Assembly: GCA_027486415.1 (NCBI GenBank)
Contig: JAIXPC010000011.1
Coordinates: forward strand, 231,411 to 295,410
DNA length: 64,000 nucleotides
Reading direction: 5' to 3'
Source of the DNA: Sphingomonadales bacterium
GTDB taxonomy: Bacteria; Pseudomonadota; Alphaproteobacteria; Sphingomonadales; Sphingomonadaceae
Shown here: piece by piece, positions 61,396 through 64,000 of the stretch
Layout: each line of letters begins with the position of its first letter
Numbering within the stretch: position 1 is the stretch's first letter
Program-made: the position numbers and the translations under genes
Notes under the pieces: generated by a model
The model's input: the letters and a program-made list of their open reading frames with translations, nothing else
Told to the model about the DNA's origin: nothing
Databases searched by the model: none

Positions 61396-62565
61396 CTAGA
61401 GCTCAGCCAGAAACGCGTCCATCCGGTCGAAATGCCCGGCCCAATCGGGCGCGCAGAACCCCGCCAGCCGCGCCATCTGCGCGGCACGGGCGGAGCTGGC
61501 GGGCGCGGCATAGGCCATGATGGTGTCGGCCCACGCCTGCACGTCATCGGGCGGCAACAGGTCGGGCACGCCTTGGCCGATCTCGCCGAACACCGTCAGG
61601 TTGCTGGCAATCACCGGCACCCCGGCGTCCAGCGCCTCGACCAGCGGCAGGCCATAGCCCTCCGCGTAACTGGGGAAGAGCAGGGCGGTCGCCCCGGCAA
61701 GCCGCCGCGCGATGGTTGCATCGTCCAGTGGCCCGGTTTCCTCCAACTTGCCGCCTAACCCACCGGCATCCAGACGGGCAAACACGTCGTCATTGGCCCA
61801 GCCGCGCCGGCCGATGATCACGAGTTTCGGCGCGGCCTGGCCATGTGTCGCCACCAGCCGATCCCACACGTCGAGCAGCAGGGCGTGGTTCTTGCGGCCC
61901 TCGATGGTGCCCAGGATCACAAACTCTGCCGGCGTCACCGGCACGCGTGCGCCCGTCGGCATCGCCAGATGCGGTGTCCCCGGCCAAATGGCGACAGACC
62001 GCGGCACGCCCATGCCGATGCTGGCGGCATAATCGGCCAGGATATCCAGCGTGTCGCGGCTGTTGCCGACCACGGCGTGTGCAATGGTGAGAAGCGTCTT
62101 CACCCGCACGGCATGACGATCGGCCTCGCCAGCACGGCAGTATTGCGGGTGCGTGATGGGGATGATGTCGTGCAGCATCAGCACCGGGCGGATATCAGCC
62201 GCGCGCACCCATTCGGCAAGATGCGGCAGGTTGAGGCCGGTGTGACCGGCATTCAGCCACAATCGCCCACGGCCGGGCTGCGCCCGCGCGAGGCACATGG
62301 CGTTCCGCACAACCCAGCCGGCAAGACGCCGCCGAAACGTGGCCCGGTCTCCCTCGTCAGCAAGGATCGCAAACAACGCCTGCGAGGCGCCCATCGGCAG
62401 GATGTGCCAGCCGCGCTTGTGAAAGATCGCGGCCTGCGCCTGCGGGCCATAATGATCGTGCCAGGCCAGGCAGATGCGATCGATCCCCGTTGGCCGCGTG
62501 CCAGCCCACCGCCGCCAGATCATGCGCGACACGTCGATCAGATAAGGGGCGTCATTGTCACGCAC
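61396..62565 (-). CDS. Glycosyltransferase, GT4/GT1 type
   Basis: About 389 residues. The N-terminal part reads YLIDVSRMIWRRW and RPTGIDRICLAW, seen in surface-polysaccharide glycosyltransferases. The C-terminal Rossmann domain has EFVILGTIEGRKNH and the nucleotide-sugar site PSYAEGYGLPLVEALDAGVPVIASN. The start is probably the GTG at 62565, since further extension would cross the divergent kpsE promoter. It flanks a capsule-export locus and is probably part of it. Confidence 0.8.
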   Translation of the reverse strand: MRDNDAPYLIDVSRMIWRRWAGTRPTGIDRICLAWHDHYGPQAQAAIFHKRGWHILPMGASQALFAILADEGDRATFRRRLAGWVVRNAMCLARAQPGRGRLWLNAGHTGLNLPHLAEWVRAADIRPVLMLHDIIPITHPQYCRAGEADRHAVRVKTLLTIAHAVVGNSRDTLDILADYAASIGMGVPRSVAIWPGTPHLAMPTGARVPVTPAEFVILGTIEGRKNHALLLDVWDRLVATHGQAAPKLVIIGRRGWANDDVFARLDAGGLGGKLEETGPLDDATIARRLAGATALLFPSYAEGYGLPLVEALDAGVPVIASNLTVFGEIGQGVPDLLPPDDVQAWADTIMAYAAPASSARAAQMARLAGFCAPDWAGHFDRMDAFLAEL

Positions 62566-62687
62566 AGCGAGCCCTGTGGCCCATCCCGGTGCTGGAGGCA
62601 ACAGGTGTCGACAAAGCGATAACGCACCGCGCCGGATCGGTCTTGACCAGCCGGTTTTTGCTGGCGCTGGGCCAAGGGCGCGGGCAT

Positions 62688-63821
62688 ATGGGCGCCATGA
62701 CCCTGATCCGAAACTGGACCGACAAGGCGTCCCGCAATCCATGGTTTCTTGCCGGCGTGGTTATGCCGGTGCTGGCCAGCGCCTTGTATTTCTTCCTCAT
62801 TGCTTCCGAGTTATTTGTTTCTGAATCGCGTTTCGTGATCAAGGCGCCCAACCAGCGCGGCGGCCAGATTTCCACCTTTGCCAACCTGATCCAGACGACG
62901 GGTCTGTCCGCCGGGCAGGAGCAGGCCGATCAGGTGATCGACTATGTGCGGTCGCGTTCGGCGCTGACGACGCTTGCCGGCGATGTGCCGGTGAAGCGCG
63001 TCTTTGGCGGTCCGGGGGTTGATGTCCTGTCGAAGTTCCCGCTGCCGTGGCAGCAGGACGCCTTTGAGGATCTGTACAAATATTATCAGGGAAAGGTGCA
63101 GATCGATCGCGACACCGATACCGGCCTGATCGTTCTGCGTACGCTGGCGTTCACCCCGCGCGATGCCCGTGTCCTCAATGAGCGCCTGCTCCAGCAGAGC
63201 GAGGCGCTGGTCAACGAACTCAACGAGCGCGCCCGCAGCCGCGCCATTGCCGAGGCCGAAAGCCGCGTCGTGGAGGCGGAGCAGCGCGTTGCCCGCGCCC
63301 GCCGCGCGCTGGCGGTGTATCGCAACAAGGCGCAGATCGTCGATCCGCTGAAGCAGGCGACAGGCGTTGTCGAAATTGCCAACCGCCTGATCACCGAGCG
63401 TGCCGCGCTGGAGGCGCAACTCACCACGCTGCAGCGCCTGACCCCCGATCACCCGGCGATCCCGGCCCTGCGCCAGCGCATCACGTCGATCACCCAGGCC
63501 ATCAACGAACAGACTGCGCGCGTGGTCGGCAGCCCTGATGCGATCAGTGGCAAGTTGCCGACGTACGAGGCGCGCGCCATCGAGCAGGAGTTCGCCGAAC
63601 AATTGCTGATGGTCACCCGCACGTCACTGGAACAGGCGCGCGCCGATGCCCTGAAGCAGCAATTCTATCTGGAGCGCGTTGTCGATCCGAACGAGCCCGA
63701 TCTGGCCGAATATCCGCACGCCTTCCGTAACGTGCTCACCATCCTCGGCTTTTCGCTTTGCCTCTATTTCATCATCTGGATGTTCGTCGTCGGTATCCTC
63801 GAGCACGCGCCGGAGGATTGA
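62688..63821 (+). CDS. kpsE: Capsule polysaccharide export inner-membrane protein KpsE type
   Basis: 377 residues. A cytoplasmic N-terminus and first membrane helix (about 20-38) are followed by a Wzz-like periplasmic domain with SELFVSESRFVIKAPNQRG, a long coiled coil (about 175-260), and a C-terminal helix near FRNVLTILGFSLCLYFIIWMF. This is the KpsE/BexC/CtrB family, the inner-membrane polysaccharide co-polymerase of ABC-type capsule export. The ATG at 62688 has AAGGG at 62674-62678; an ATG at 62697 is also possible. Confidence 0.88.
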   Translation: MGAMTLIRNWTDKASRNPWFLAGVVMPVLASALYFFLIASELFVSESRFVIKAPNQRGGQISTFANLIQTTGLSAGQEQADQVIDYVRSRSALTTLAGDVPVKRVFGGPGVDVLSKFPLPWQQDAFEDLYKYYQGKVQIDRDTDTGLIVLRTLAFTPRDARVLNERLLQQSEALVNELNERARSRAIAEAESRVVEAEQRVARARRALAVYRNKAQIVDPLKQATGVVEIANRLITERAALEAQLTTLQRLTPDHPAIPALRQRITSITQAINEQTARVVGSPDAISGKLPTYEARAIEQEFAEQLLMVTRTSLEQARADALKQQFYLERVVDPNEPDLAEYPHAFRNVLTILGFSLCLYFIIWMFVVGILEHAPED

Positions 63822-63824
63822 TCC

Positions 63825-64000
63825 GTGCCATCGCTGCGCAAGGGCTGGACCATTCAGACGCGCGTGATCGGCGCCCTGATGCTTCGTGAGCTGACGACGC
63901 GATTTGGCCGCGAGAACATCGGCTTCCTGTGGATCATGGTCGAACCGCTGCTGTTCGCCCTTCTGGTCGGCTTCCTGTGGCGCGCGCTGAAGGGGCCGGA
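63825..64000 (+). CDS. kpsM: ABC-type capsule export permease KpsM type, 3' end cut
   Basis: A GTG four bases after the kpsE stop opens a frame that stays open to the window end (58 codons). It reads VPSLRKGWTIQ, VIGALMLRELTTRFGRENIGFLW and MVEPLLFALLVGFLW, the start of ABC-2 type polysaccharide permeases (KpsM/BexB/CtrC). With KpsE it exports capsule; the ATPase KpsT should follow outside the window. Confidence 0.85.
   Translation, partial: MPSLRKGWTIQTRVIGALMLRELTTRFGRENIGFLWIMVEPLLFALLVGFLWRALKGP

Overview
This window is GC-rich chromosomal DNA from an alphaproteobacterium, almost certainly a member of the Sphingomonadales. The evidence is two proteins with PEPxxWA-CTERM sorting tails, an ATP synthase zeta-type inhibitor (DUF1476), a stand-alone ATP-dependent DNA ligase of the 'cisplatin damage response' type, the alphaproteobacterial petABC order, and ribF-ileS-lspA followed by a DUF3035 lipoprotein. 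Genes are tightly packed with many ATGA, GTGA and TGATG overlaps. I see no tRNA, rRNA, CRISPR array, phage or insertion sequence, so most of the window is core genome.

Layout. 1-6.5 kb: a lipoprotein fragment, a zinc metallopeptidase and an S1/P1 nuclease, then a forward run of DnaJ-like chaperone, YihY-type membrane protein, fabI and aroC. 6.7-14 kb: a long reverse-strand run thyA-folA-M19 dipeptidase-ribF-ileS-lspA-DUF3035 lipoprotein (folate and thymidylate, flavin, isoleucyl-tRNA, lipoprotein maturation). 14.1-18.5 kb: a compact NfrB/NfrA-like pair (membrane glycosyltransferase plus envelope protein), periplasmic asparaginase and a MerR regulator. 18.5-27.1 kb: ATP-dependent DNA ligase and exonuclease III, a class A penicillin-binding protein, coaBC-dut-moeB, a GNAT enzyme and an MFS transporter. 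27.1-31.6 kb: purC; DUF1476-bolA-grxD; a membrane protein; a secreted trypsin-like protease with a PEPxxWA-CTERM tail; another GNAT enzyme. 31.6-35.6 kb: hemF divergent from petABC (cytochrome bc1), closed by two strong terminators.

35.6-42.4 kb: a charged coiled-coil protein, an Fe-S molybdopterin oxidoreductase, a Pr6Pr-like membrane protein, an acyl-CoA synthetase, a second PEPxxWA-CTERM protein, a TraB/GumN protein and a small lipoprotein. 42.7-52.4 kb: rplY-pth-ychF, sorAB (sulfite dehydrogenase and its cytochrome), glyQ-glyS and ppdK. 52.4-61.4 kb: a BON-like envelope protein coupled to a 29-residue membrane peptide, a lysophospholipase-like hydrolase, an FAD oxidoreductase, tgt, tlyA, an HNH nuclease, TspO, UbiK, a YbjN-domain protein, proC, a MarR regulator and ilvE. 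61.4-64 kb: a glycosyltransferase and the start of a capsule-export locus (kpsE, kpsM), cut by the window end.

The most interesting regulatory signal is upstream of the second PEPxxWA-CTERM gene. A near-consensus sigma-54 promoter (40526-40541) is preceded by two perfect inverted repeats (40445-40461 and 40473-40490), the architecture expected for an RpoN-dependent activator. Other signals worth a look are the minimal NfrB/NfrA-like pair, a palindromic element carried in frame inside glyS, an unannotated 29-residue membrane peptide, a probably frameshifted mini-gene before tlyA, and perfect palindromes in front of hemF and the PEP-CTERM protease.
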